NCBI GenBank assembly: GCA_027563935.2
Contig: CM050449.1
Span: 89,132,371 to 89,196,370 of the forward strand
DNA from: Costus lasius
Taxonomy: Eukaryota > Streptophyta > Magnoliopsida > Zingiberales > Costaceae
DNA: 64,000 bases
Reading direction: 5' to 3'
Part shown: positions 44,576 through 55,136 of the stretch, in pieces
How the letters are laid out: each line of letters opens with the position of its first letter
Position numbering within the stretch: the first letter of the stretch is position 1
Position numbers and translations under genes: made by a program
Notes under the pieces: generated by a model
Told to the model about the DNA's origin: nothing
What the model saw: the letters and a program-made list of their open reading frames with translations, nothing else
Databases searched by the model: none

Positions 44576-44907
44576 TGAATGAAGCACAAGATTAATCATA
44601 AACTATCAGGGTTGTTACTAAAATCAAATTCCTTCTATGTCAGACCATTACTTGAACTACAACACATGCACACACAAGGTCCAACCAAGCTGCAATTTGG
44701 TTGGCAAATCTTGTGTGGAGTACTGCTGCAAGTCAATTTAGTAAAATATTTTACTTTTGCAAAAAAGAAGAAGAGAGTAATCATCAACTTAATCCTCCGA
44801 ACTAAAATCAATGCTGAAAAAAAAAGTATCAAGATTTACAAGGGAATATGACTAATTTCTCTGAACTCCTAAGATAAAGCTTTAACGATTACATTTCTTC
44901 GCTGGAG
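44576..44907. other. trailer and spacer of the coiled-coil gene
   Basis: AT-rich with A runs. It probably includes the 3' UTR of the minus-strand gene at 44908-45273. No other feature seen. Confidence 0.4.
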
Positions 44908-45273
44908 TCAATCATTCTTTGCTATTAATTCTCTTAGGCACTCGTTGGCGCGTTCCAGTTCCTCGAGCATCTTCTCCACTCTCCTGTCGGTCTCTCGTAT
45001 CGCCTTGTTCAAGTGTTCTCCTCGCAGATTCACATAAAGCATCTCTTCCTTCACCTTCGCCCACTCATTTCTCACCTTAATCAGATTCTTCTTAGCCTCA
45101 CGCCGCCCTCCACCTTGTTTCCCCTCCGCCCTCAATATCCATGGATCTGATCTCTCCGATGACATGCCATGTTCAAAACACCACTGTTCTCCAACGCAGT
45201 CATCAGCTGAAGTTTCACTCACATTTGACAAGGAACAATATTGCTGAAAACTGAGCATGTTCTTATCACTCAT
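44908..45273 (-). CDS. small coiled-coil protein of unknown function (121 aa)
   Basis: I do not recognise the family. The ATG at 45273 is in good context (A at -3), about 130 bp downstream of a TATATATA box. The N-terminal half is polar and Ser/Cys-containing. From about residue 65 the sequence is a charged heptad-rich coiled coil (VRNEWAKVKEEMLY, then ETDRRVEKMLEELERANECL), ending LRELIAKND. Codon use and a clean leader suggest a host gene and not a transposon shadow. It sits directly beyond the LINE/CRM cluster. It could be a complete short gene or the last surviving exon of a longer one. Confidence 0.58.
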   Translation of the reverse strand: MSDKNMLSFQQYCSLSNVSETSADDCVGEQWCFEHGMSSERSDPWILRAEGKQGGGRREAKKNLIKVRNEWAKVKEEMLYVNLRGEHLNKAIRETDRRVEKMLEELERANECLRELIAKND

Positions 45274-45295
45274 CTTCGTTTGTCGATCTGCGATG

Positions 45296-45310
45296 CTAGT
45301 TGCGCAGCAT
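45296..45310 (-). other. upstream ORF (5 codons including stop) in the leader of the coiled-coil gene
   Basis: ATG CTG CGC AAC TAG precedes the main ATG by 22 nt. Short uORFs like this can lower translation of the main frame. Effect not shown. Confidence 0.45.
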
Positions 45311-45404
45311 CTTGAGTATAAATCGCGCTCGATCTCAGCGATCGACTAAAGACATTGAAATGCTATATGTTTCTGTAATCATTTACAGGGAGCAAACAAA
45401 AGCC

Positions 45405-45412
45405 TATATATA
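45405..45412 (-). promoter_or_regulatory. TATA box of the coiled-coil gene
   Basis: tatatata about 130 bp upstream of the ATG at 45273. Confidence 0.5.
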
Positions 45413-46868
45413 TTCTCATACCTTGGACTAATTAGGCTGCTCCTCTCCTTCAATTTATGTTCTTCACTGAATTACAGAATGCTGCGGGCCTCTGAATGAA
45501 GTGAGGCATTATACTTCTACATATATAGAGTAGTGTGGCGGCCACACGCCAAGGAGTAAAGTCACTGATGAAAATAAGGATCGCAGCAGGTGTGTAGAGA
45601 TATTACAGAGATCCGAGGTCAGAGCTTGGATAAAATAAAATGGAGCCGAGTCAAAAGATGTTCATGTGAGGTGGCACGGCTGATTAAGAAAATGCATGGC
45701 GTTGGCCAGCACGAGCAGTCAAGATTATTTTATGTTGATTTAAGCAAGTTCATGTTGGAGATGGAGTTGACTACCTACTTACTCCATGTTTGATGTGGTT
45801 GTTTGTTTCCTAGAGAGTTATATTCTGAAGAAACCTCAAGGGCTCCTCAAATTATAGGTGAGAGTCTCCCTAAAGCCATTGGATTAGACAGATCTGCATA
45901 TTTCGCTACCTATTTTGATTCAAAAACTACTTCTTATAAGTGGATGTCGTGTTTTGTTGAGTATATATTAGGAAGTTGAGATGCATGATAAAGTTGACTT
46001 TTTTTTTAATTATGTTTTATGATTTCTTGTTTAAGATTTTATGGTGACAAGTAGAACATTGGCCTAGTTCTGAAATAGGAGTTTGGCATTTATCAACATG
46101 AGTCAACTCCTAAAATTTTATATATAAATCTACATAAGCCCTCTAAGGAGACCCCAAAGGGTTTCTTGAATCTAATAGGCTCACTGCCTAGAGGTTAAGA
46201 GAATTATTTGAAACATCATTGGAAGCTATTATCCAACTTCGCTGGCTCAAAGTTTGGATTAATATTTTTTTGACATGTAAATTGAATTGTCAAGCTTTGA
46301 ATTAATACCAATTGAACTAATTGACACATTTGCATCTAAGTGCAGTGCCTATTCAATTTAGGCATTCAAAACCCAAAAACTTGATTCCATGCAGGACTTA
46401 GAACTTAATCTCTTCATATATTTGGATTTCCTAGCTCAAGCATTAGATTCAACTAAATCTTAGTCAACACATGTCATATTGATCAATTCTGTGCCTTAAA
46501 CACACTAATCGAAATTTAATCACTAGAAACTCAACCATCAAAGCCTTAAAAATCCACAACACTTCTTGAACTTTCAAAACTCTCTTTTTCAAATCATTAG
46601 TTAATTGGTCACTATGAATGGACTTACCCAAATGATTTCAAGCCTTCTACTTATCTTGCTTATATGGCATCACAAATTTGCCAATTTACATCATATTTAT
46701 CTGAATCATATTGATTCCCCCCCCCCCTCCTCCCTAACTGTAGTGATTTTAATTCTAAAAATAAGACAAAAAATCATTGATCAATTATTATCACACCCTC
46801 TCTTCTACCTTAAAAGTTATGGGAGAAAACCACAAGGCAAATAAATTTTTAACTATAATAAATGCAAA
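45413..46868. other. intergenic region, no gene recognised
   Basis: Several short ORFs (for example 45590-45793, 67 codons) without domain or conserved motif. A C run (10 nt) lies near 46718. Nothing else defined. Confidence 0.4.
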
Positions 46869-47074
46869 AAAAAATTGCTTGAAATTGATTTTTCTTCCCC
46901 AGTGATCTATGCGAGACAAGACACAAAGGACCTCATAGCAACAAAGGACCTCATAGCAGATATTTTTTTTATGCATGCTTAAAAAATTGCTTGAAATCGA
47001 TTTTTCTTCCCCAATGATCTATGCGAGACAAGACAAAAAGGACCTGATAGCAGATATATTTTTGATGCATGCTT
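46869..47074. repeat. tandem duplication, ~100 bp x 2
   Basis: 46869-46980 and 46981-47074 are near-identical (aaaaaattgcttgaaat... to ...gcatgctt). The first copy carries an extra internal duplication of acaaaggacctcatagca. Confidence 0.85.
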
Positions 47075-47076
47075 GA

Positions 47077-48157
47077 TGTTGGCGTTTCGCAAGATATAGG
47101 TGCACAAGTGTCCACCTTTTATTGGTATCCACACAGTAACTGGTTGATGATTATCTCACTCTGTGCTTGGTGCTAGCCTTAAGAGCAAGGATCAAAGATT
47201 TGGAAATCCCCTTGGAGTTTATGACCACAAGGAGAAGGGAGGAGGTTGGTGGTGGTGCATGGAGAGGTAAGAGGGCGAGAGAGGGCATCGACGAGAGAGG
47301 AGAAGAATAGTAGTGTTGTATGGTCGACCCCTACCTACTTATTTATACAAGCTAGTGGCTCTCCCCTTTTAGAAGCATGGACTACCCCCTTTAAGGAATA
47401 ATTACACCAAGGCTAGGTGCAAATAGTAAGATGGAAGGAGCTTACTATTGTGGGTAATTTTGATCGAATTTCCTGCTCCTTTTGTAACTAGAACACATGT
47501 TTGGCGATCATGTAGGGTGCATGCGCTCTTGCCTTAGCTGCCCATACCAACCCCATTGGCACCACTACCTTACCTTACAGGTAAAGAGAGGGCATCAGTG
47601 AGAGAGGAGAAGAATAGTTGTGTTGTATAGCCAACCCTACCTACTTATTTATCAAGCCAGTGGTTCTCCCCTTTTAGAAGCATGGATTGCCCCCTTCAAG
47701 GAATAATTACGCCAAAGCTAGGTGCAAATAGTAAGATGGAAGGAGCTTACCATTGTGAGCAATTTTGATAGAATTTCATGCTCCTTTTGGTTCCTAGAAC
47801 ATATGTTTGGCTACCATGTAGGGTGCATGCACCCTTGCCTTAGCTGCCCATACAAACCCCATTGACACCACTACTATACCTATACCTTATAGGTAAAGAG
47901 AGGGCATCGACGAGAGAGGAGAAGAATAGTTGTGTTGTATAGCTGAACCATGCCTACTTATTTATACAAGCTAGTGGCTCTCCCCTTTTAAAAGCATGGA
48001 CTAACCCTTTTTAGGAATAATTACGCCAAGGCTAGGTGCAAGTAGTAAGATGGAAGGAGCTTACCATTGTGGGCAATTTTGATATAATTTTTGGCTCCTA
48101 GAACACATGTTTGGCTACCATGTAGGGTGCATGCACCCTTGCCTTAGCTGCCCATAC
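47077..48157 (-). repeat. LTR-like block with a ~310-bp unit in three copies
   Basis: The word gagagggcatc marks units starting near 47278, 47586 and 47898. Each unit contains, on the minus strand, ggggagagccactagc and then a TATAAATA-type box (47340-47347 and 47959-47966 intact; the middle copy near 47646 is altered by a 2-bp loss). The left edge tgttggcg (47077) would be an LTR end on the minus strand. The third unit is cut at 48157 by the LTR of Athila B. Probably a truncated LTR with a triplicated promoter region. Confidence 0.6.
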
Positions 48158-49099
48158 TGATATCATGCATATATATAGTCATTGTGGCTTAGTTTTATTA
48201 TTATTATGAGCTAGAATGCATAGCTTTGTCTCATTTATTTTCTTAAATACTTCATATTATTCAGAATCTTCACTTTTCCTTGATGGTGGAGGCTGTTCGG
48301 GCGCGATTTCTTCCTTGTTTCAACGCTGAAGATCGTGTTCCATCCTCTCCCATCGTAGATCTAGTCTTTCCCTTAGTTTGATTTGATTTTTCTTGAGAAA
48401 TTTAATGTATTCTACAATGAAAGTTGTAGCGTAAACTTATTTTCGAGGTTTGGGCATAGCTCACTGTAAGGATGTTGGTTAATGATGCTTAATTAATACT
48501 ATGCTTGAGTTTATTGTTGTTCTTATTCGATCCTAATTGTAATTATTTCATATTATTGCACTGGTCATGCTTTCGTTTGTTTAAGACGTTGTAGGAAGTA
48601 TTGAGAGGTGAACTATAACGTCGGAACCCTTAGGATCGAACTTGTAATCTCCACCACGAAAGTAGGTCGAAATTACTCGAGGAGTTAATAATTCTTTATG
48701 GAACTCATAGGATCTACTTAACCTAGTTAGCCGTGAAAGTAGGAGACTTAGGCTAAGATAGAGACTGGATTGTAGCCTGCGAGGGGACGATCTGTACACT
48801 AGAAAGAATTTCCTTAAGAGTATAGAATAAACAAATTAAAACCTTTAGCATTATATTTCCATTATCCTTCAGTGTGGTGAAACCTAAAACCCTGATTTTC
48901 TCTCAAGACTTTTCGCACCTTCGTTTGCTCTTGATTTGTTCAAATTTACTTTCTTGCATTAGGATATTAGTAACTCTCATTGTTATTTGATCACCTAGCT
49001 TTCAATAGACTGATTAGTTAGTCCTTGACCCCCTAGTCCCTATGGGATCGTTACTTTTTATTACGTGCTAGAATCGTGCACTTACAGTATGACCTATCA
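48158..49099 (+). repeat. 5' LTR of Athila element B
   Basis: Starts tgatatcatgc, ends gacctatca (942 bp). Its second half follows other Athila LTRs in the window (gtattgagaggtgaa, actcataggatct, cactgtaaggatg). It is shorter than the others, and the inverted-repeat array is missing, so the U3 has probably been deleted. Confidence 0.72.
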
Positions 49100-49105
49100 A
49101 GTTTT

Positions 49106-49123
49106 TGGTGCCATTGCCAGGGA
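49106..49123 (+). promoter_or_regulatory. primer binding site of element B, tRNA-Asp type
   Basis: tggtgccattgccaggga, three changes from the complement of plant tRNA-Asp, six bases after the LTR end. Confidence 0.62.
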
Positions 49124-49287
49124 CTAGGTAAGCCAATATTAACACGATTAGGACATTGATAGACTAGGTTTAGTTAGATTTTATTTTCTATTTTTGTAGA
49201 TTTTCTGCTTAGTTACTTTTGTTTTAGTTGTAATTATATTAGTGTAATTGTTGCTAACCTCTTAAGTCAAGGGACCTTGTTTATACC

Positions 49288-51236
49288 TGTTGTATCCGCA
49301 AGTGTACGGATACTCGAAGTAATAATTAAGATCTCAAACCACAGAGACCTCGTTTGCCAAGCACCGAATAATTAATTTTTTACTAGCTAGGCAACCGAAA
49401 ATGATGAAAGCGCAAACAGAAATTGTATGAAATATCAGAGAGAGAATCTGGGACTAGGGTTTCATTCACTTTAATTTCCATGACTAGATATGAATAAATG
49501 TTCGTCAGTCTAATTTCATTATGATAAAGACATAATTCACTTAATAAGGAAATCATCTCGCTTTCGCGTAGACAATTTACAAGAACCAATCCTCACTTTC
49601 GTGCAGGATCTATTCGATTGTTAAATAAAAGTAAATCATCAACAAAGAACTCAAGGATTACTTTCATGCATCCAAATTCTAAGTTAATAATCTCAAGTGG
49701 AAACTTAAGGATCACTTTCGTGCATCCGAATTTCAACACAGGTTCTGCTTAAGGTTCTCTAACAATATAATATTCAATTTCTTGCAATATCATCATGTTT
49801 GTTTCATTAACTCAATCCTAGATCAGATTATCAATCATGGTATTAAACTTCTAAAATTAAGAAATTAGAACAAACCTAATTTCTTACGGTGAGTTCATAA
49901 CATTCAATTTTAGGGTTCCAAGTTCTCAAGCAAATCACCTTTCGGTCCTTATTGTGAAAACTCTAAAACATGCTTGATAATATGAATCTATGGAGAATTA
50001 AAGAGCAATCATCACAGAAGCAGAATTATCATACTAAAATTATACTTGACGAAATAATGAAAGATTCATCTAGTCATTAAGAAATCAAAAAGAATTACTC
50101 CCCCATGTCCCAAAAGAAGTTTAAGCTAGCATGGTAGAAAGATTACAATAATCCATAGTATCAGAGGATCAAAAATCGAGGAGAAAAGGGAAAACAACTT
50201 TACAGCACGGCTATAATGGAAATTACAACCGTAACTCCTAGCGTGAACAGTGTCAGCGGCGACTTCTTCATTGATTTATCTTTCGATCGATCTCCTTTCG
50301 CTCTGAAACTTCTAGGGTATCTTCTCCTCCTCTATGCGTAGCTTTTCTTCAAATTTCACGGCCGGAGATGCACTGTACGATTCCCGGCGATGAAACCTAG
50401 GGAGGCGGTGGAAAACTAGATTTCTCTCTAGGAAGTGGATGAAAATTAGGGCCTTTTGTCTCTCTGTCTTCTCCTCTATCTGAAACCTTCTTTTGCTTCT
50501 TACGGATCTTCAATTTATGGCCTGGATCATCCGCAATCGATCGCGCAAAAATCGGGCTCCAAAACGTCTGGAAAAATCGTGAATCTGGGTTACAATTACG
50601 GCCGTGAAAACGGTTACGGTGGTACCGTAATTTTGGTAGAAACTCTCGGTACAGAAATCATCCGGAATTACGGTACCGTGAAATGCATTATGGCAGTGCC
50701 GTATTTTCATCAAATCTTTCGGGTGAAAAATCGACTCGAAATATGGTCCGTGAAATCTATTACGGCAGCATCGTAAAATCCATTAAACTTTCTGTATAAA
50801 ATCGAACCCAGATTACGGCCCGTGAAATCCGTTACGGCAGGGCCGTATTTTTCATAAAATTTTATGTATGAAAACGTCCCAAAATACGGCAGTACTTAGA
50901 AATTATGGCAGTACCGTGGTTTGTTCTGTAGGTGCAGTGAAACCACGGTACTGTAATTTCGATTACGGTAGTACCGTAATTTTGGTTTGAGCTCTATTCT
51001 TCGTGAAATTTGACATGTAAGCTTCTCTTAATTGTGGGAATTCATCCATGCATCTGAATTTGCTTGAAAACGCCTATAAACAATGTCTTTTTGCCTGAAA
51101 ATCATGAAAAACTAGAAAAGAAGTAGATTCCGCAATATTTGACAAAAAAGGCATGAAAATAAGCAAAGTAGTATGAATATGACACAAAAAGATCTATGAA
51201 ATGACACAAAATTTCCTATAAATTTCGGTGTCATCA
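49288..51236 (-). repeat. 3' LTR of Athila element C
   Basis: Minus-strand reading starts tgatgacaccg and ends in cttgcggatacaaca. The inverted-repeat array lies at 50580-50980, with units near 50593, 50664, 50738, 50812 and 50880. Confidence 0.85.
50580..50980. repeat. inverted-repeat array in the element C LTR (3' copy)
   Basis: Pairs of the type attacggccgtgaaa / ttacggtggtaccgtaat recur every ~70 bp, with steps of about 71, 74, 74 and 68 bp. The partner LTR carries it at 58910-59335. Confidence 0.75.
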
Positions 51237-52411
51237 AACACATAAGGCTCAAACTTTGCTTGTCCTCAAGCCAAAAAAAAAAAAAAAAATCAAAATTTGA
51301 TCAAAGGAAAAAAATTTTCTCATGAAGAATAAATTTCTAAAATATAATCACCAATGAAAAATTTCACCAATTGCTTCATAAAATTTTAAATAGGCATATC
51401 ATTCTTTGAATTCAATCCTTAAGATCCACAACTTAATCAAATAAAACCTTGCAACTTGTATAAAAAGTAGAATCTCAATCTCATGAATTCACTCAATTTT
51501 CAGTTTAAATCTATCATACCTTTGTTTACAGGAATAGGATATCCAAAATCTTTTTCACTCAAAATCTTTTTTTCTAAATTTTCTTTTATTGTATTTTTGA
51601 TGGTTTGTACCCACATAGATACATACTTTTTATTTGGAGTTCAACCCTTGTCTTTGGTACCACTGTTAATTTTACACAGTGCCAAGTAGGGGAGTCATAT
51701 TCTTTTTCTCTCTCTTTATTTTTTTTCTTTACAGACTTCAACCCATATCTTCGGTACCAATGTCAATTTTTCACAGTGCCAAGTAGGGGAGTCTCTCACC
51801 CTTTTTGGATTTTGGATTCTTTCTTCTCAACAAATAGTAAGATAAACTAAACATCAACTAGGTTAATCAATTGACATTAATTCAAAAATCATACTCATAT
51901 GCTAATTTTATTTAACAAGTTGTTTCACTTTTAAATCAAATTCTTCAAATAACATATCCACCCAAAATCTCATTCATCAATCAATGAAAAATTTCAAAAG
52001 TAGATATATATTAGAGAAATAAATTCAACATGATAGATCTAGTCCCTATCACAAGCATGAGTTCATTCATCATCAATAGAATCATACAATCAACAATAAT
52101 ATCTTCAAGATGTAGACTAGGCCACAAAAATATACTCAATCATGATCAAAATTATACAAATCATCATGTCATCAATTATGCACCTCCACAAGGTGCTCAA
52201 AATATCAAAGGTATCATCATACAACCCAATTGAAATAATCATCAATATCAAAATGTGATACAACCATATCAAATCATGCAAAACAGAGCAAGGTAGCAAT
52301 GGCGGACACAATGAGTTTGGAAGAATCATCCTTCCCTATAAAACATGAAACATCAATAAGATAAGGAAAATGAAATGCAAATAAGTAAGGGAAAGGGATA
52401 CTCACAAAATT
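51237..52411 (-). other. 3' non-coding part of element C
   Basis: Lies between the env-like ORF and the 3' LTR. It contains a long A run (51276) next to the pre-PPT block (minus strand ttgaggacaagcaaagtttg) seen in Athila elements, and a short duplication around gtgccaagtaggggagtc (51680 and 51776). No coding potential recognised. Confidence 0.5.
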
Positions 52412-53668
52412 CTACTCGTCATCGTCAGATCGGATCTCCTCAGTGTCCTCTGCTGACTGAATCCATGGGATCATCCTGCTGCTCCCCCTGGTAGCCTCCA
52501 TATACTCCACCCCTCCTAGAGTCCTGGAATCCAAAGTGCTCAGAAAGTTTCCCATCTCTTCCATGTAGTTACTCAAATCCTCTACATCTCTATGAATGTG
52601 GTGCTTAGAGTCAGACATCCTCCCCATAGTATCCATCATCTTCTCCATTCAATGTTCCTGACGGTACATCTGAGCAGAGAGGGTCTGGAAGTCTAGGTCG
52701 AAAGCATTAGACCATCCTCTGTTTGAAGCACGATGTGAGGATCCTGAAGGTCCCTGAGATGGGGGATCCATCCCCATACCAAATGGGTCATCACTACCAC
52801 CCCAAGTGGGTGGTGGTGTTATGGTATCAAGAGGCGGCGGCATGGCATAATCTGCATCGCTCGGAGTCAATTTCCAGTTGGCTTGGTTTTTCACAGAGGT
52901 CTTCTCAGAGTTTGGGAGTGACAATTTCTGACCTCCTAGCCCAAGAACCAAAGAGAAGATGTCACCCTCTCTAACTATCATCTTCATGGCCATGAATGAC
53001 TCCATATCTAGCCTAGAGTTTCCTCTAGCCACTTCAATTCCATAAGGTTCCACATTCAAAAACAAGGCTATAGGTGTGATGAAACCACCTATCACAATGA
53101 CACCTTTCTTGGCCCTCGCTACCTTATCCATATGCTTAACAAAGAAGAAAGCAACATCTAATGGATAACCATATAGCATACTCCACAAAAAGAAGAGCTC
53201 AAACTGTCTCACCATCCCGTCACTGTCCCCTTTCCCAAAAACTGTGTGGGCAAGTACTCGGTGTGCATATTTGATGCAGGGGTTAGAAATCTTGGATGCT
53301 CTGGCTGAGATTGCAGAAAAGTGAACTTCTGAGGAAATCTGATTCCAAAACACATTCTCCACATAACCAAGTGACACACTAGTATGTCCTCCTGACGCCA
53401 GCTGAAAGATAGATATGACGTCCCTCATGGTAAGCTTCCTCTCAATGTTGGCTATGCGGAAGGTGATCTCACCTTCAACATGCCAATCGGTAAACTCATG
53501 TAACTCCATATCAAAGCTGCTCAAGAACTCCAGTACCAATGGAAAATATGTCTGTGGAGTCATCTGAAAGAATTTCTTGGCCCTGATTTGGTCGAATATC
53601 CAAAATACATCATCATACAAGCCAAGTGCCTCAAAGGTTCTTCTATCAGCATACTTTGTATTTACCAC
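52412..53668 (-). CDS. ATHILA ORF-1/env-like protein of element C (nearly intact)
   Basis: The main frame covers 53668-52649 (339 codons). A single TGA at 52651-52649 is followed directly by an in-frame ATG and 78 more codons to 52412. The sequence resembles the plant ATHILA ORF-1 family (TFEALGLYDDVFW, LVLEFLSSFDM, RKLTMRDVISIFQL, NPCIKYAHRVLAHTVFG, VIVIGGFITPIALFLN), whose function is unknown. Some authors place such downstream ORFs as env-like. The C-terminus is Pro-rich and then coiled-coil-like and acidic. The first codon of the main frame is GTG. An ATG at 53762 opens another frame into a basic stretch (MTPKKTIVSKRRDK), so a frameshift probably separates the true start from the body. 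It is far better preserved than the gag of the same element. Confidence 0.72.
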
Positions 53669-54289
53669 CTTCTTTCCACCAGTTTGTTGTATCTCGATTC
53701 CTGAACTTCATCCTTGGTTCTTTGTCCCTTCTCTTTGAGACTATTGTCTTCTTAGGTGTCATTCTCAATTCAAGGGTGAACTAGGGCTGCAACTTAGATG
53801 ATAGCACAATATAGCAAAGATATAGTAAATCTAATAACACTTTCAACATGAACATCATTATTTAATTAGCATCATAAAAGCAAAAATCAGTTGAATCCAA
53901 GCTTAAAATCGAAATTTCAGCTAGAGAACATGAGTGAACAGTAAATCTGAAGAACTTCAACAAATCTAGCTCGTTTAAGCTCAAATCACTTTCAAAAACT
54001 AATACAAAACCTTTGGAAACACACAAGGAAAGTTCTCCTGTTGTCTAAGAAGCAAATGGAACCAAAGATTTCAAAAATAGACATAGAAATGAGGAGAAAA
54101 GAAGAAAGGGGCGAAAACACTCATGAAACTCGCTAAATCAGAGAGATCGGGCGAAATGTTACCAGATCGGCAGTGAAAGCTGGCCGGGAAGAGTCATCGG
54201 CGTGTTCTGAAGGTCGGAAGTCGAAGGTCGACGCGCGAGAGTGGGTGAAAACCTTGAAAATGGCACGGAAACCCTAAAAAACGGCACGT

Positions 54290-54770
54290 ATATCGCGTAG
54301 GGCCGATAGAATTATGGCCGTAATTTATCTTACGGCAGTGCCGTAATCTGGCTGATTTGAAAACACGGGCCATAATGTCAAAAGGGTAGTGCCGTAAAAT
54401 CGTTCAAACTCTTGGGTCAAAAACATGCCTTGATTGCGGTACCACAAAAATGTTTACGCCACCGCCGTAATATGCTCGAAACTTTCATCAGGGAAATGGC
54501 TCAAGATTACGGTGTCGTGAAATTGAAAACGGTAGTACCATAAATTCAACAAATTTTTTTTAAGGTAAATAAAAAAGCAAGCTAAAAAATACGGCACCGT
54601 GAGAATTATTACGGCAGTGCCGTGAAACGCTAAAAACTATCGGGAAGATTTCAGGGTCAAAATACGGCTCGTAAAAATACTTATGGCAGTGCTGTAATGG
54701 CATCTCAACTCTCTAGTCGAAAACGGACTGAAAAACGGTACCGTAATTTGCGTTACGGTAGTGCCGTAAT
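54290..54770. repeat. internal inverted-repeat array of element C
   Basis: Repeated acggtaccgtaat / ttacggcagtgccgtaa words between gag-protease and the env-like ORF, of the same motif type as in the element's own LTRs. On the minus strand it is followed by a gatatacgt / tttagggtttcc stretch upstream of the env-like ORF. Confidence 0.7.
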
Positions 54771-54880
54771 TTGCGCCAAAACTTGTTTTACCTACAAAAA
54801 GAAATGAAAAATTAGTTCTAAGAGCAAAAGTAAAAAAATAAAGTAAAATAAAAGAGAGCAAACTAAAGTTAGAATGCTTT

Positions 54881-54906
54881 GGTTGCCTCCCAAGAAGCGC
54901 TAATTT
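54881..54906 (-). other. conserved post-gag motif of element C
   Basis: Minus-strand gcgcttcttgggaggcaacc. Counterparts are at 13907-13933 (element A) and 63507-63534 (element B). I recall this string as a widespread Athila feature marking the end of the first coding region. Confidence 0.6.
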
Positions 54907-55136
54907 AAAGGTCTTTAGCTTGACCATTCTGCACTCTGATTTGATCTTGATTTCTTCAATTTCCACTATGATTTTTCTTTGGGTTGAGCATCACTTCGAA
55001 TCACATAAGGCTCATTCATGAAACAATGTCCAAATTTACTCAAGAATTTTCTTCCTTGATCAAGTAATCTAGAGCCTCTTTTTCTTCTTCTTCTTTTCTT
55101 CTTCTTCTTTTCAGAATTTGAATCTCTTTTCTCCTG

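Noticed and set aside
51483..52329. Short ORFs in the 3' non-coding part of element C
   Set aside because: AT-rich chance ORFs without domains, on both strands.
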